Part shown: one piece after another, positions 25,092 through 34,028 of the stretch
How the letters are laid out: each line of letters opens with the position of its first letter
How positions within the stretch are numbered: the first letter of the stretch is position 1
Assembly (NCBI GenBank): GCA_029851945.1
Contig: JARKUZ010000035.1
Coordinates: forward strand, 1-36,176
Source: Terrisporobacter sp.
GTDB taxonomy: Bacteria > Bacillota_A > Clostridia > Peptostreptococcales > Peptostreptococcaceae
Length of the DNA: 36,176 nucleotides
Reading direction: 5' to 3'
Translations under genes and position numbers: made by a program
Notes under the pieces: generated by a model
The model's database searches: none
What the model saw: the letters and a program-made list of their open reading frames with translations, nothing else
What the model was told of the DNA's origin: nothing

Positions 25092-27149
25092 ATGAATAAC
25101 TTAAATAAAGAAATACAATTTGTAAAAGGTATTGGTCCTAAAAGAGCGGATAAATTGAATAAATTGGAGATTTTTACATTAAAAGATCTTATATATTATT
25201 TTCCAAGACAATATGAAGATAGAAGTAATATTAAGAAAATAAGTCAATTAGAAAATGATGAAAAAGTATCTATTAAAGGTATTATAACTAGAATAGATAC
25301 TTATAGCCCTAAAAAAGGCATGAATATTACTAAAATTGATGTAAGAGATGAAAGTGGATATATAAGACTAACTTTCTTTAATCAAGAATATATAACTAAA
25401 GTGTTTAAAACTGGAGATAGTATTTTAGCTTATGGAAAAGTTAAAATAGAAAATAACTTTAAGGAATTATCTTCTTGTGAGATAGAACACTATACCAATG
25501 CGCCACAGTCTACTTGTAAAATACAACCAGTTTATCCATTGACTTATGGACTTACAAATAAAGAATTGGGAAGTATGATTAAATCAGTTCTTTTAAAAGA
25601 AGAATTTAAAATAAAAGAATATTTACCTAGGTATATAATAGATAAATATAAATTATGCGGTATTGATTATGCTATAAGAAATATACATAATCCAAGTAGT
25701 AAAGATGCTTTAAAAATAGCTTTATATAGGCTGGTATTTGAAGAGTTTTTGATTTTACAGCTAGGGCTATTTTATTTTAAAAATGGAGTTAATGAATCTA
25801 ATGGTATAGAATTTAAAGAAAATGAAAAATTAAATGATATAGTAAATTCACTACCTTTTAAACTCACAAAAGCCCAGAATAGAGCTTTAGATGAAATTTT
25901 GGATGATATGAAATCTAGCACAGTTATGAACAGATTAGTCCAAGGTGATGTTGGAAGTGGTAAAACAGTAGTTGCACTACTTTCTCTTGCTAGTGCTGTT
26001 TTAAATGGCTATCAGGGGGCTTTGATGGCTCCTACAGAGATTTTAGCAGCGCAACATTACGAATCATTCAAGGAAACCCTGGAAATCTTTAATATCAAGT
26101 CTGAGCTATTAGTAGGTAGCCTTACAAAAAAACAAAAAGAGAAAGTACTTGATAAGGTTAAAAATCAAGAAGTTGATATTTTAATTGGTACACATGCTCT
26201 TATAGAAGATAAAGTGGAATTTAAAAATTTAGGGATTGTCATAACTGATGAACAACACAGATTTGGTGTTAGACAAAGAGGGAGATTATCTAATAAAGGA
26301 GATAGTCCAGACATACTTGTTATGACAGCAACACCTATACCTAGGACATTAGCACTTATTTTATATGGTGATTTAGATATATCCATAATAGATGAGCTCC
26401 CTCCAGGAAGGCAGCCAATTGAAACTATAGCTATAGAACATAAAAGAAGAAATGAAGCTTATGAAAATTTAGTAAGGGATGAGGTTCAAAAAGGTAGACA
26501 AGTATATGTAGTTTGTCCTTTAGTTGATGAAAGTGAAAAGATAGAAGCTACAGCAGCAGTAGAATTAGTCGAAGAATTGAAAAGAGAGTTTTTTAATGAT
26601 TTAAGAGTAGGTCTTTTGCATGGTAAAATGAAACCAAGTGAGAAAGACTCTATTATGGATGATTTTAAAAATAAAAGATTAGATATATTAGTTTCTACAA
26701 CAGTTATAGAAGTTGGTGTCAACGTGCCTAATGCCACATTAATGATAATAGAAAATGCTGAAAGATTTGGATTAGCTCAATTGCATCAGTTAAGAGGGCG
26801 TGTAGGAAGAGGAAAGCACAAATCTTATTGTATATTGATATATAACTCTAAAACTGAAGTATGTAAAGAAAGAATGTCTATAATGGAAGAAACTACAGAT
26901 GGATTTAAAATTTCACAAAAAGATTTGGAAATAAGAGGTCCAGGGGAGTTTTTTGGAACAAGGCAACATGGTCTACCAGAGCTTAAAGTAGCTAATATAT
27001 TTAAACATATGAAAATATTAAAGTTAGCTCAAGTAGAAGCTAGATATATAATTGGGCAAGACTTAAAATTACAGTTAGAAGAAAATAAAAAATTAAAAGA
27101 AGAAATATTATATAAATTTAGTGAACGTGAAGAAATCTCGTTAAATTAG
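25092..27149 (+). CDS. recG: ATP-dependent DNA helicase RecG
   Basis: Fork-remodelling and Holliday-junction branch-migration helicase. I start it at ATG 25092 behind AGGTG; a GTG nine bases earlier overlaps that site. The 685 residues carry an N-terminal wedge/OB domain (about 1-230, GIGPKRADKLNKLEI), Walker A GDVGSGKTV (about 285-293), the DEQH box (386-389), TATPIPRT, and the C-terminal motifs VSTTVIEVGVNVPNATLM and QLRGRVGRG. The TRG region (DLEIRGPGEFFGTRQHG) is intact. It opens the recG-rsmD-coaD-coiled-coil run. Confidence 0.97.
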   Translation: MNNLNKEIQFVKGIGPKRADKLNKLEIFTLKDLIYYFPRQYEDRSNIKKISQLENDEKVSIKGIITRIDTYSPKKGMNITKIDVRDESGYIRLTFFNQEYITKVFKTGDSILAYGKVKIENNFKELSSCEIEHYTNAPQSTCKIQPVYPLTYGLTNKELGSMIKSVLLKEEFKIKEYLPRYIIDKYKLCGIDYAIRNIHNPSSKDALKIALYRLVFEEFLILQLGLFYFKNGVNESNGIEFKENEKLNDIVNSLPFKLTKAQNRALDEILDDMKSSTVMNRLVQGDVGSGKTVVALLSLASAVLNGYQGALMAPTEILAAQHYESFKETLEIFNIKSELLVGSLTKKQKEKVLDKVKNQEVDILIGTHALIEDKVEFKNLGIVITDEQHRFGVRQRGRLSNKGDSPDILVMTATPIPRTLALILYGDLDISIIDELPPGRQPIETIAIEHKRRNEAYENLVRDEVQKGRQVYVVCPLVDESEKIEATAAVELVEELKREFFNDLRVGLLHGKMKPSEKDSIMDDFKNKRLDILVSTTVIEVGVNVPNATLMIIENAERFGLAQLHQLRGRVGRGKHKSYCILIYNSKTEVCKERMSIMEETTDGFKISQKDLEIRGPGEFFGTRQHGLPELKVANIFKHMKILKLAQVEARYIIGQDLKLQLEENKKLKEEILYKFSEREEISLN

Positions 27150-27186
27150 ATAAAATTATGTTAGAATATAGGAAGGAGATATAATT

Positions 27187-27741
27187 TTGAGAGTTATTTC
27201 AGGAAAAGCTAGAGGTTTAAAATTAAATGCTCCTAAAAATAATGATGTGAGACCTACAACTGATAGAGTTAAGGAATCATTATTTAATATGATTAATCCA
27301 TATATGATGGAGAGTAGTATATTAGATTTATTTGCAGGGACAGGCTCTTTAGGTATTGAATGTCTATCTAGGGGGGCTAATAAATGTATTTTTGTTGATA
27401 GTAGTAAAGAAAGTATTGGTATTATTAAGTCTAATATAAAAAAAGCAAGGGTAGAAAAAGAAAGCATTGTATTAAATTGTGATTTTAAAAGTGCTATAAA
27501 CTCCTTAGCATTAAAAACAGAAACATTTGATGTTATTTTTATGGATCCTCCATACTATAAAAATATGTTTGATGATGCGCTTAATAGCATCGATAATAAC
27601 AATTTATTAAAGGAAGATGGAATAATAGTTGTTGAACATGACACTAAAGATAAATTTCCAGATAGTATAGGAAGACTTTATAAGAGTAGAGATAAGAAAT
27701 ATGGAAATACAACATTAACGTTCTATAAAATGGAGGAATAA
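27187..27741 (+). CDS. rsmD: 16S rRNA m2G966 methyltransferase RsmD
   Basis: Methylates G966 (E. coli numbering) in 16S rRNA. The 184 residues open RVISGKARGLKLNAP, then show the SAM-binding LDLFAGTGSLGIE and the catalytic FMDPPYYKN. The start is a TTG with a clear AAGGAGAT ribosome binding site. It sits two bases before coaD, matching the B. subtilis ylbH-ylbI pair. Confidence 0.96.
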   Translation: MRVISGKARGLKLNAPKNNDVRPTTDRVKESLFNMINPYMMESSILDLFAGTGSLGIECLSRGANKCIFVDSSKESIGIIKSNIKKARVEKESIVLNCDFKSAINSLALKTETFDVIFMDPPYYKNMFDDALNSIDNNNLLKEDGIIVVEHDTKDKFPDSIGRLYKSRDKKYGNTTLTFYKMEE

Positions 27742-27742
27742 C

Positions 27743-28231
27743 ATGGGTAATCAAATACGTAAAGCCATTTTTGCAGGAAGTTTTGATCCAATTACAAATG
27801 GACATTTAGATATAATTTCTAGAGCATCAAAGTTATTTGATGAATTACAAATTGGAGTACTTATTAATCCAAATAAAAAAGGACTTTTTAATTTAGAAGA
27901 AAGAGTAAAATTAATTGAGTTATGTACTGAACATTTAGATAATGTGAAAATTATTAGTTTTGAAGGACTATTAGTTAATTATTGTTCTGAAAATGGTATT
28001 AGCACTTTAGTTCGAGGCGTTAGAAGTGAAGATGATGTGAATTATGAATTACAGATGGCCCATATGAATAAGGAACTAAACCCTGATATAGAAACAATAT
28101 TTTTACCAACAAATAAAAAATACTCTTTTGTAAGTTCGTCATTAATAAAAGAAGTTTTAAGTTTTGGAGCAGATGTTACTAATTTTGTACCTGTTGAGGT
28201 ATTAAAAGAGTTAGAAAAAAAGACTAAATAG
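27743..28231 (+). CDS. coaD: Phosphopantetheine adenylyltransferase
   Basis: Forms dephospho-CoA from 4'-phosphopantetheine and ATP, the penultimate step in CoA synthesis. A nucleotidyltransferase of 162 residues with GSFDPITNGH (12-21, catalytic H21), VRGVRSEDDVNYE and the C-terminal YSFVSSSLIKE (ISSS-type motif). The ribosome binding site GGAGGA overlaps the end of rsmD. Together with coaBC it gives two of the later CoA genes in this window. Confidence 0.97.
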   Translation: MGNQIRKAIFAGSFDPITNGHLDIISRASKLFDELQIGVLINPNKKGLFNLEERVKLIELCTEHLDNVKIISFEGLLVNYCSENGISTLVRGVRSEDDVNYELQMAHMNKELNPDIETIFLPTNKKYSFVSSSLIKEVLSFGADVTNFVPVEVLKELEKKTK

Positions 28232-28255
28232 TAAAACAGATTTAGGGGGAATAGT

Positions 28256-28768
28256 ATGAAAATCGATTTAGAAATAATGGATTTATTCCAAGAATTAGAA
28301 GAACTTGTTGAAAATGCACCTGTAAAAGGTCTTGCTAGGAAATCTATAAGTATAGAAAAAGAAGAAATACTTTCTATTATAAATGATATAAAATTACTAC
28401 TTCCAGAGGAAGTTAATCAAGCTATATGGATAAATAAAGAGAGACAAAGAATAATAACTGAAGCAAAAATAGAAGCTGATCAGATAATAGCTCAAGCTAA
28501 TCAAGAAGCTGAGTTGAAGGTTATAGAAGGTGAGAAGTTTGAAGAAAATCTTAAGCAACAATTTGATGATATTGTGGAATCAAATGAGGTTGTTGTAAGA
28601 GCTAAAGAGAGAGCTACAGAAATTATAAGTAAAGCTGAAGCATATGCAGTTGAGATAAGAGAAGGCTCTTTAGAGTATGCAGAGGATGTTATAAGTTCAG
28701 TTGAGCAAAATCTAATAGAAACTTTAGAGATAGTTAAAGTTAATAAAAGAGAACTAAGAGAAGGTTAA
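28256..28768 (+). CDS. Coiled-coil protein, possibly DivIVA-like, function unknown
   Basis: A 170-residue acidic protein, mostly helical. After a short N-terminal part (DLFQELEELVENAP, then SIEKEEILSIINDIKLLLPEEV) comes a long Ala/Glu-rich coiled coil (about 60-155, with repeated EAKIEADQIIAQA-like turns). The shape resembles DivIVA/SepIVA-like and ATP-synthase-b-like coiled coils. Proteins of this kind are common beside coaD in clostridia and are often loosely named ATPase, although no nucleotide-binding motif is visible. No membrane segment. Last gene of the recG run, before a terminator. Confidence 0.75.
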   Translation: MKIDLEIMDLFQELEELVENAPVKGLARKSISIEKEEILSIINDIKLLLPEEVNQAIWINKERQRIITEAKIEADQIIAQANQEAELKVIEGEKFEENLKQQFDDIVESNEVVVRAKERATEIISKAEAYAVEIREGSLEYAEDVISSVEQNLIETLEIVKVNKRELREG

Positions 28769-28770
28769 TA

Positions 28771-28799
28771 AAAACTCCTACAGTATTGTAGGAGTTTTT
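28771..28799. terminator. Terminator between the coiled-coil gene and ylbJ
   Basis: A 12-bp perfect stem (AAAACTCCTACA with its complement), a 4-base loop and T-rich ends on both strands; the genes converge here. Confidence 0.9.
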
Positions 28800-28832
28800 A
28801 TAATTAATTTAAGTTGTTTTTATAGAATAGTT

Positions 28833-30014
28833 TTATTTGTTTGCCTTATATACAAAATAAACATCGTAAATTATGTAGACTATGATAATTATAACTAAGA
28901 AAATTTTAAAATTATAAAAATATTGATTCCATATATTATTATTATAAATAGAATTGTAAATATTTGAAATATTAGATGCAGGCAAATAATTTTGGCTAAT
29001 TGGATAAAGCAAGAAAGTAAATATACCAGCAAATAAACCGTGTAAAAATTTACTAAATATGTACAAGTTAATTTTTATGTCAGTTTTTCCTATAAAGTTG
29101 CAACATTGAGCTAAGATAGATAAACCGCTAAAACCTATTATAAAACTGCATAGACTAGCTTTAATTCCTTCAGAAAGCGTAGAAAGTTCACATATATTAT
29201 TACAGCCTATAGTAATTTCAAATAATCCACTCAGAAAAGTAGAACATACTTCTTCTGTTACATTAAAAATAGAAAGAGGTATACATATAAAATGTGAGAT
29301 AACATCAATAACATTAAATAAATCTAGTATTTCAAATACAACAGAAAAAATAATTACGAACCCTCCTACAGCCAATAAAGTATTTACACCATTTACAACG
29401 GCATTTCCAAAAGATACAAAGAAGCCATTTTCTTCTGGAGTGTTTATAATATTTTTTAGATTTTTCATTAAATCGTACTTAGACTTATCTCTTTTCTCGT
29501 GTCCGTATTTTCTAAATAATAAACCCACAGTAATAGCGCCTAAATAATGGCATATAAGCATTAAATATCCTAAATCTTCACTGTTCAACATTCCAACTGA
29601 TACTGCACCTATAATAAATAAAGGACCTGAAGTAGAGCAAAATGAAACTAACCTCTGGGCTTCATATACAGATATTTCTTTTTTATCTCTTAAATCAGAA
29701 GCAAGCTTTGCACCAACTGGATATCCTGACACAGCTGCGATTGCAAATACTAAAGAACTCTTACCAGATACGTTGAATATAAATTGTGTGACGGGGTTAA
29801 TTATAGTACCCAGAATATCTACAACTTTTAATGATACGATTATATTTGCACCAATTATAAAAGGAAGTAGAGATGGTATTAGTGTATTAACCCAGATATT
29901 GATTCCATCTTTAGCAGCATCTATGGATTCATCAGGAAATAATATTATACCTACTATTAAAATTAATACAATTAACTTAGGTACAAAATATTTTATTAGT
30001 TTTGAGATTTTCAT
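28833..30014 (-). CDS. ylbJ: Sporulation integral membrane protein YlbJ
   Basis: A polytopic membrane protein of 393 residues with about eight or more hydrophobic segments (starting LIVLILIVGIILF near the N-terminus). It has the family features GANIIVSLKVVDILG, AAVSGYPVGAKLASDLR and FCSTSGPLFIIGAV of nucleoside-recognition (Gate)-type membrane proteins. In B. subtilis ylbJ is sigma-E-dependent, needed for heat-resistant spores, and follows ylbI (coaD), the same neighbourhood as here. What it transports or recognises is unknown. The start follows AGGTGAT. A sigma-E-type promoter is seen upstream. Confidence 0.9.
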   Translation of the reverse strand: MKISKLIKYFVPKLIVLILIVGIILFPDESIDAAKDGINIWVNTLIPSLLPFIIGANIIVSLKVVDILGTIINPVTQFIFNVSGKSSLVFAIAAVSGYPVGAKLASDLRDKKEISVYEAQRLVSFCSTSGPLFIIGAVSVGMLNSEDLGYLMLICHYLGAITVGLLFRKYGHEKRDKSKYDLMKNLKNIINTPEENGFFVSFGNAVVNGVNTLLAVGGFVIIFSVVFEILDLFNVIDVISHFICIPLSIFNVTEEVCSTFLSGLFEITIGCNNICELSTLSEGIKASLCSFIIGFSGLSILAQCCNFIGKTDIKINLYIFSKFLHGLFAGIFTFLLYPISQNYLPASNISNIYNSIYNNNIWNQYFYNFKIFLVIIIIVYIIYDVYFVYKANK

Positions 30015-30045
30015 ATTATCACCTATGTATTAAAGACTTTAAGAT

Positions 30046-30074
30046 ATTATATTAAAATTGAAAATAAAATATGA
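30046..30074 (-). promoter_or_regulatory. Candidate sigma-E promoter of ylbJ
   Basis: On the minus strand TCATATT (30074-30068) matches the sigma-E -35 pattern. After 14 bases AATATAAT (30053-30046) matches six of eight of the CATACAAT-type -10. It lies about 32 bases before the start codon of a gene known to be sigma-E-dependent in B. subtilis. Confidence 0.6.
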
Positions 30075-30158
30075 AAAATTTAGCAATTGATAAAAGAAAT
30101 TATAATGTAAAATATATTATTTTACTATATAAGGTATAGTTCAGTAAATAAGGAAAAG

Positions 30159-30202
30159 GAGATGTCTTCTTATAGATGTAAAAAATCATTTTGAGACATC
30201 TC
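30159..30202 (-). terminator. Possible hairpin terminator after tmcAL
   Basis: A 9-bp stem (GAGATGTCT with AGACATCTC) with a long 26-base loop, 10 bases past the tmcAL stop. The T-run is weak, so function is uncertain. Confidence 0.4.
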
Positions 30203-30212
30203 TGTTGGTAAT

Positions 30213-31478
30213 TTATAAAACATATCTTGGTGATAAGTAGAAATCCATAGGTCCTTTTATTAGGGATTTATTATTTTTATAATAAATAATGTTATACATG
30301 TTACTTGATTTGATATCGTATTTAATTAAAGTATTAAATAAAGAATCATCAATATGATTGATTTTAGAGAGTTTAGTAATTATTTCTATATCTGATGATT
30401 TTTTTATTTTTTTTATAATTTCTCTTCCTTTATTATTAAAAGCTAAAACTCTTACATATGGAACATGAGGAATATCTTTTGTAGCAATTACATCATCCTT
30501 GGTTATTCCTAATAGAATATTATTTAATGTACGTTTAACTTTGGTCATAGTATAGCGTTTAGATTTCACCGATGAAATTAAATCATCCAAATCTTTGCTT
30601 GTAAATATATTTGAGTAAATTTTATTTTCTATTCCTTCATTAACTTCGAAATATTTATATAGATTTTCAGAATCTCTAATTATTGTTGAACATAGTAACT
30701 CATAAAACATATAGTCAAATACTGGGTTAAAATTAGTATCTATATTATTTTTTATCTCAATAAAAGTAGGATTAGGAATAACATTTTTAATTTGCTTTAA
30801 ATTAGAATTATCTTTTAAAACATTTCTTATAGCTGTTGCAGAACAAATATTACTACTTATATCACTTGAGTTATATTGTGAAGCGATTCTAGTAATCGTA
30901 AAAGGTTTTATAGAGCTGTTAAGCTTAATTAAACTTTTTATATATTCAATTCCTAGTATATTGTTAGATGAATTTAAAATGTTTTGAAGTTTATCCTCAG
31001 ATATTTCTAAAAGATTATTTTTATTTATATAATCATATAATGCTTTACTCCTTGCTGTAGGGAATACCAATCCCTCATCAAGATATGTTTTTAAATATGT
31101 TTTGAAATCTATAGGTTCTTCAACTAATATTTTTGAAATAGATTGAAGAATATCTATATTTCCCTTTTCACTTCCAAAACAAACTGAGTTTACACAGTTT
31201 AATGAGTTCAGGGTCGTAATAGCACCATGGGAAAAAATCTCGGCACTTTGACAAGAGTAAAGGGTTGGAAGTTCTATAACTAAGTCCACACCATTTTTTA
31301 CAGCAATCTCAGCTCTAGTATATTTATCAAATAAAGCAGGTTCTCCTCTTTGTAAAAAAGAACCACTCATAACAGCTATAGTATGAGTTGCTTTTGTTAT
31401 TTTTTTAGATTTTTCTAAATGGTATAAATGACCATTGTGAAAAGGGTTATACTCGACAATTAGTCCTAATATATTCAT
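30213..31478 (-). CDS. tmcAL: tRNA(Met) cytidine acetate ligase TmcAL
   Basis: Forms N4-acetylcytidine at the wobble base of elongator tRNA(Met), using acetate and ATP through acetyladenylate. The 421 residues (B. subtilis YlbM family) open with [20 protein letters not shown], a nucleotidyltransferase fold with H14 and H17. They continue with [21 protein letters not shown] and a GSEKGN segment, and have a C-terminal helical domain with [11 protein letters not shown]. The start follows AAGGAGAAA. It reads away from ackA, whose product makes or uses acetate. The B. subtilis gene is not beside ackA, so the pairing here is notable. Confidence 0.95.
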   Translation of the reverse strand: MNILGLIVEYNPFHNGHLYHLEKSKKITKATHTIAVMSGSFLQRGEPALFDKYTRAEIAVKNGVDLVIELPTLYSCQSAEIFSHGAITTLNSLNCVNSVCFGSEKGNIDILQSISKILVEEPIDFKTYLKTYLDEGLVFPTARSKALYDYINKNNLLEISEDKLQNILNSSNNILGIEYIKSLIKLNSSIKPFTITRIASQYNSSDISSNICSATAIRNVLKDNSNLKQIKNVIPNPTFIEIKNNIDTNFNPVFDYMFYELLCSTIIRDSENLYKYFEVNEGIENKIYSNIFTSKDLDDLISSVKSKRYTMTKVKRTLNNILLGITKDDVIATKDIPHVPYVRVLAFNNKGREIIKKIKKSSDIEIITKLSKINHIDDSLFNTLIKYDIKSSNMYNIIYYKNNKSLIKGPMDFYLSPRYVL

Positions 31479-31507
31479 ATATTTCTCCTTATGGTAATTT
31501 TTACTAT

Positions 31508-31536
31508 ATAATATGTTACACTTTAAAAGTTGACAA
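31508..31536 (-). promoter_or_regulatory. Probable sigma-A promoter of tmcAL
   Basis: On the minus strand TTGTCA (31536-31531), a 17-base spacer and TATTAT (31513-31508), about 30 bases before the tmcAL start. Its -35 lies on the same bases as a plus-strand -35. Confidence 0.7.
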
Positions 31537-31559
31537 ATTTAGATGAAATATTTGATAAT
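31530..31559 (+). promoter_or_regulatory. Possible upstream promoter (P1) toward ackA
   Basis: TTGACA (31530-31535), an 18-base spacer and GATAAT (31554-31559). It would give ackA a leader of about 280 bases that includes two hairpins. Confidence 0.5.
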
Positions 31560-31680
31560 ATAATAATGTAAATGTGTAAAAAATACACATAATTATATTT
31601 TATTATATTAATAATAAGTAATACATCATATTAAAAAATTAAAACATATTGACTATTTATTATATCAAATAACGTATGAC

Positions 31681-31716
31681 ATTTCATTGTAATATAAAAA
31701 TATTACGTAATGAAAT
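31681..31716 (+). repeat. Imperfect hairpin in the ackA upstream region
   Basis: ATTTCATTGTAATAT (31681-31695) pairs with 31700-31716 apart from a two-base bulge around ACGTAA; loop AAAA. No T-run follows, so not a normal terminator. It could be an operator or leader structure. Confidence 0.6.
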
Positions 31717-31767
31717 ATTTATAAATAGTATGTACTTTTAATTAAAAAGGTGTTATATTTATTATGA

Positions 31768-31795
31768 TTGACAATAAAATAAAAAGTTAAATAAT
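31768..31795 (+). promoter_or_regulatory. Probable proximal promoter (P2) of ackA
   Basis: Perfect TTGACA (31768-31773), a 16-base spacer and AATAAT (31790-31795), about 55 bases before the ackA start. Confidence 0.65.
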
Positions 31796-31849
31796 CATTT
31801 TGAATATTAATTTAAGGAAAATTTTAATTTTTAAGGAGGATTGCTAATA

Positions 31850-33046
31850 ATGAAAGTATTAGTATTAAACTGTGGTAGTTCTTCATTAAAATATCAATTA
31901 ATAGATATGGAAAATGAAGCAGTATTATGTGTAGGACTTGTTGAAAGAATAGGTATAGAAGGTTCTATATTAAAGCAAGAAAAAGATGGTGTTGAAGGTA
32001 AATACATAGTTGAACAACCAATGAAAAATCATGAAGAAGCTATAAAATTAGTTTTAGATGCTGTAGTTGATCCAACTTATGGTGGTGTAAAAGATATTAA
32101 AGAAGTTGAAGCTGTAGGACACAGAGTTGTTCATGCAGGTGAAAAATTCGCTACTTCTGTAGTTATAAATGATGAAGTTGAAGCTGCATTAAAAGAATGT
32201 ATAGATTTAGCGCCACTTCACAATCCAGCAAACATAATGGGAATAGATGCTTGTAAAGCTATACTTCCAGGTGTACCAATGGTAGCTGTATTCGATACTG
32301 CTTTCCATCAAACAATGCCTAAAAAATCTTACTTATATGGATTACCTCATGAGTTATACACTAAATATGGTGTAAGAAGATACGGATTCCACGGTACTTC
32401 TCACAAATATGTATCTCAAAGAGCAGCTGCTATGTTAGGTAAAAACATAGAAGATGTAAAAATAATAACTTGCCACTTAGGAAATGGTGCTTCTATAGCA
32501 GCAGTAGATGGTGGAAAATGTGTAGATACTTCTATGGGATTCACTCCATTAGAAGGATTAATAATGGGAACTAGATGTGGAGATATAGATGCAGCAATAT
32601 TACCATTCTTAATGAGAAAAGAAAACTTAAATGCAGATCAATTAGATAACTTAATGAATAAACAATCTGGAGTATACGGTATGACTGGTATATCAAGTGA
32701 CTTCAGAGATATAGAAGATGCAGCTGCTAATGGTGACGAAAAAGCTCAAGTTGCTTTAGATGCATATGCTCAAAGAGTTAAGAAATATATAGGATCTTAT
32801 GCTGCTGAAATGAACGGTGTAGATGCTGTTGTATTCACTGCAGGTGTTGGTGAAAACGGAATAGACATGAGAGAAGCTATAGCTACAAACATGGAATTCT
32901 TAGGAATGAAATTAGATAAAGAAGCTAACAAAGTTAGAGGAAAAGAAAGAGTAATATCTACTGAAGATTCTAAAGTTAAGATATTATTAATACCAACTAA
33001 CGAAGAATTAATGATAGCTAGAGATACTTTAGCATTAGTTAAATAA
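31850..33046 (+). CDS. ackA: Acetate kinase
   Basis: Interconverts acetyl phosphate + ADP and acetate + ATP, a main energy-yielding step of fermentation. I start it at ATG 31850 behind AAGGAGGA; a TTG nine bases earlier touches that site. The 398 residues open [17 protein letters not shown] (N7, S10, S12). They carry R92 ([11 protein letters not shown]), H124 ([11 protein letters not shown]), D149 ([11 protein letters not shown]), H181 ([11 protein letters not shown]) and [12 protein letters not shown]. Codons look well adapted, suggesting high expression. No phosphotransacetylase gene is present. It is flanked by tmcAL (divergent) and the DUF177-rpmF operon. Confidence 0.98.
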   Translation: MKVLVLNCGSSSLKYQLIDMENEAVLCVGLVERIGIEGSILKQEKDGVEGKYIVEQPMKNHEEAIKLVLDAVVDPTYGGVKDIKEVEAVGHRVVHAGEKFATSVVINDEVEAALKECIDLAPLHNPANIMGIDACKAILPGVPMVAVFDTAFHQTMPKKSYLYGLPHELYTKYGVRRYGFHGTSHKYVSQRAAAMLGKNIEDVKIITCHLGNGASIAAVDGGKCVDTSMGFTPLEGLIMGTRCGDIDAAILPFLMRKENLNADQLDNLMNKQSGVYGMTGISSDFRDIEDAAANGDEKAQVALDAYAQRVKKYIGSYAAEMNGVDAVVFTAGVGENGIDMREAIATNMEFLGMKLDKEANKVRGKERVISTEDSKVKILLIPTNEELMIARDTLALVK

Positions 33047-33084
33047 TTAATAAAATATTTTTATTGTGAATAATATATGTAAAG

Positions 33085-33114
33085 TTTTAAGGTAGGCTTT
33101 GACCTACCTTAAAA
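33085..33114 (+). terminator. Hairpin after ackA, probable terminator
   Basis: A perfect 12-bp stem (TTTTAAGGTAGG with CCTACCTTAAAA) and a 6-base loop, 39 bases past ackA. The expected T-run is poor, so it may be an inefficient terminator or an RNA-stabilising 3' end. Confidence 0.6.
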
Positions 33115-33172
33115 TGATTTATTGATATATATCAGTAAACAAATAAAAAGTATTGTAATCTTATTTTTACTA

Positions 33173-33215
33173 TCAAGTAAAAATACTTGACAAACATTGA
33201 CTAGATTTGTATAAT
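33173..33215 (+). promoter_or_regulatory. Consensus promoter of the DUF177-rpmF operon with overlapping dyad
   Basis: Perfect TTGACA (33187-33192), 17-base spacer and perfect TATAAT (33210-33215). An inverted repeat TCAAGTA-AAAA-TACTTGA (33173-33190) covers the first bases of the -35, where a repressor would block polymerase. The protein that binds it, if any, is unknown. Confidence 0.8.
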
Positions 33216-33243
33216 GAATTTGGTAATATAACGAGGTGAAAGT

Positions 33244-33771
33244 ATGATAATTAGTCTAGACAAGTTAAACAGAAAAGAAACTGATAAAATAGACTTGAAT
33301 TTTTCACAAAAAATTGATAGTATTAATTATTGTGAGAACACATATAATATAACTTCACCGATTAACCTTAAAGGTAAGGTATCTAGAACAAATAAAGGCT
33401 ACTATTTATATGCTATTGTTAGCTTTGAAATATTAGATAATTGTGCTAGATGTTTAGATGAAGTTAAAGTACCAATAGAATATGCTATAGAAGGTTTCTT
33501 AGTTAGAGAGAATTTTGATGAAGATGAATTTGAAGATTATGATGCTTTTATTATTGACGGAGATGAAGTTAATTTAACTGATATAATAGGACAAACATTA
33601 ATCTTTAATTTACCACAGCAAGTTCTTTGTCATGAAGATTGCGAAGGACTTTGTCAAAATTGTGGAGCTAACCTAAATAGAGAAACTTGTGCATGTAGCC
33701 AAATTGCCAACGACGAGGATGAAATAGATCCACGTTTTGCTAAATTAAAAGATTTGTTCAAAAATGACTAA
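33244..33771 (+). CDS. DUF177 family protein (YceD/YlbN)
   Basis: A 175-residue protein of the YceD family, almost always encoded directly before rpmF. It has the family pattern of an N-terminal beta-rich part, the CARCLDEV motif (C67, C70), a central acidic stretch (ENFDEDEFEDYDAF) and the segment VNLTDIIGQTLIFNLPQQVLCHEDCEGLCQNCG with further cysteines suggesting zinc binding. It has been linked to 23S rRNA accumulation in plants and bacteria. The start follows GAGGTGAA. Its stop overlaps the ribosome binding site of rpmF, so the two are likely coupled. Confidence 0.93.
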   Translation: MIISLDKLNRKETDKIDLNFSQKIDSINYCENTYNITSPINLKGKVSRTNKGYYLYAIVSFEILDNCARCLDEVKVPIEYAIEGFLVRENFDEDEFEDYDAFIIDGDEVNLTDIIGQTLIFNLPQQVLCHEDCEGLCQNCGANLNRETCACSQIANDEDEIDPRFAKLKDLFKND

Positions 33772-33784
33772 GGAGGTGGCGTAA

Positions 33785-33961
33785 ATGGCAGTACCTAAGC
33801 GTAAAACAGCTAAATCAAAAACTAAAATGAGAAGAGCGGCTAACTCAAAAATGACAGCAACAGGATTCGTAGAGTGTCCACAGTGTCATGAACCAAAATT
33901 ACCACATAGAGTTTGTCCAGATTGTGGACACTACAAAGGTAAAGAAGTTATATCTGAATAA
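33785..33961 (+). CDS. rpmF: 50S ribosomal protein L32
   Basis: Large-subunit protein of 58 residues, beginning [18 protein letters not shown], in the zinc-binding form with CPQC and CPDC. The ribosome binding site AAGGAGGTGG comes directly after the DUF177 stop. It ends at a strong terminator, so plsX needs its own promoter. Short enough to be missed by length-limited gene finders. Confidence 0.97.
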   Translation: MAVPKRKTAKSKTKMRRAANSKMTATGFVECPQCHEPKLPHRVCPDCGHYKGKEVISE

Positions 33962-33971
33962 TGATATTTTT

Positions 33972-34003
33972 AAAAACATGTAGATTAATCTACATGTTTT
34001 TTT
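33972..34003 (+). terminator. Terminator after rpmF
   Basis: A perfect inverted repeat (AAAAACATGTAGATT with its complement) followed by seven or more T. Confidence 0.93.
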
Positions 34004-34028
34004 GTTAAAATATAAATATAAACGGAAG

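Larger units (their letters stand above)
31479..31849. other. Divergent tmcAL-ackA intergenic region
   Basis: About 370 bases holding back-to-back promoters near 31508-31559, two imperfect hairpins (31556-31610 and 31681-31716), a second ackA promoter (31768-31795) and the ackA ribosome binding site AAGGAGGA (31833-31840). No ORF. Confidence 0.65.

Noticed and set aside
33085..33114. Hairpin after ackA considered as an operator for the next operon
   Set aside because: It lies about 70 bases upstream of the DUF177 promoter; termination or 3'-end protection of ackA mRNA is simpler.
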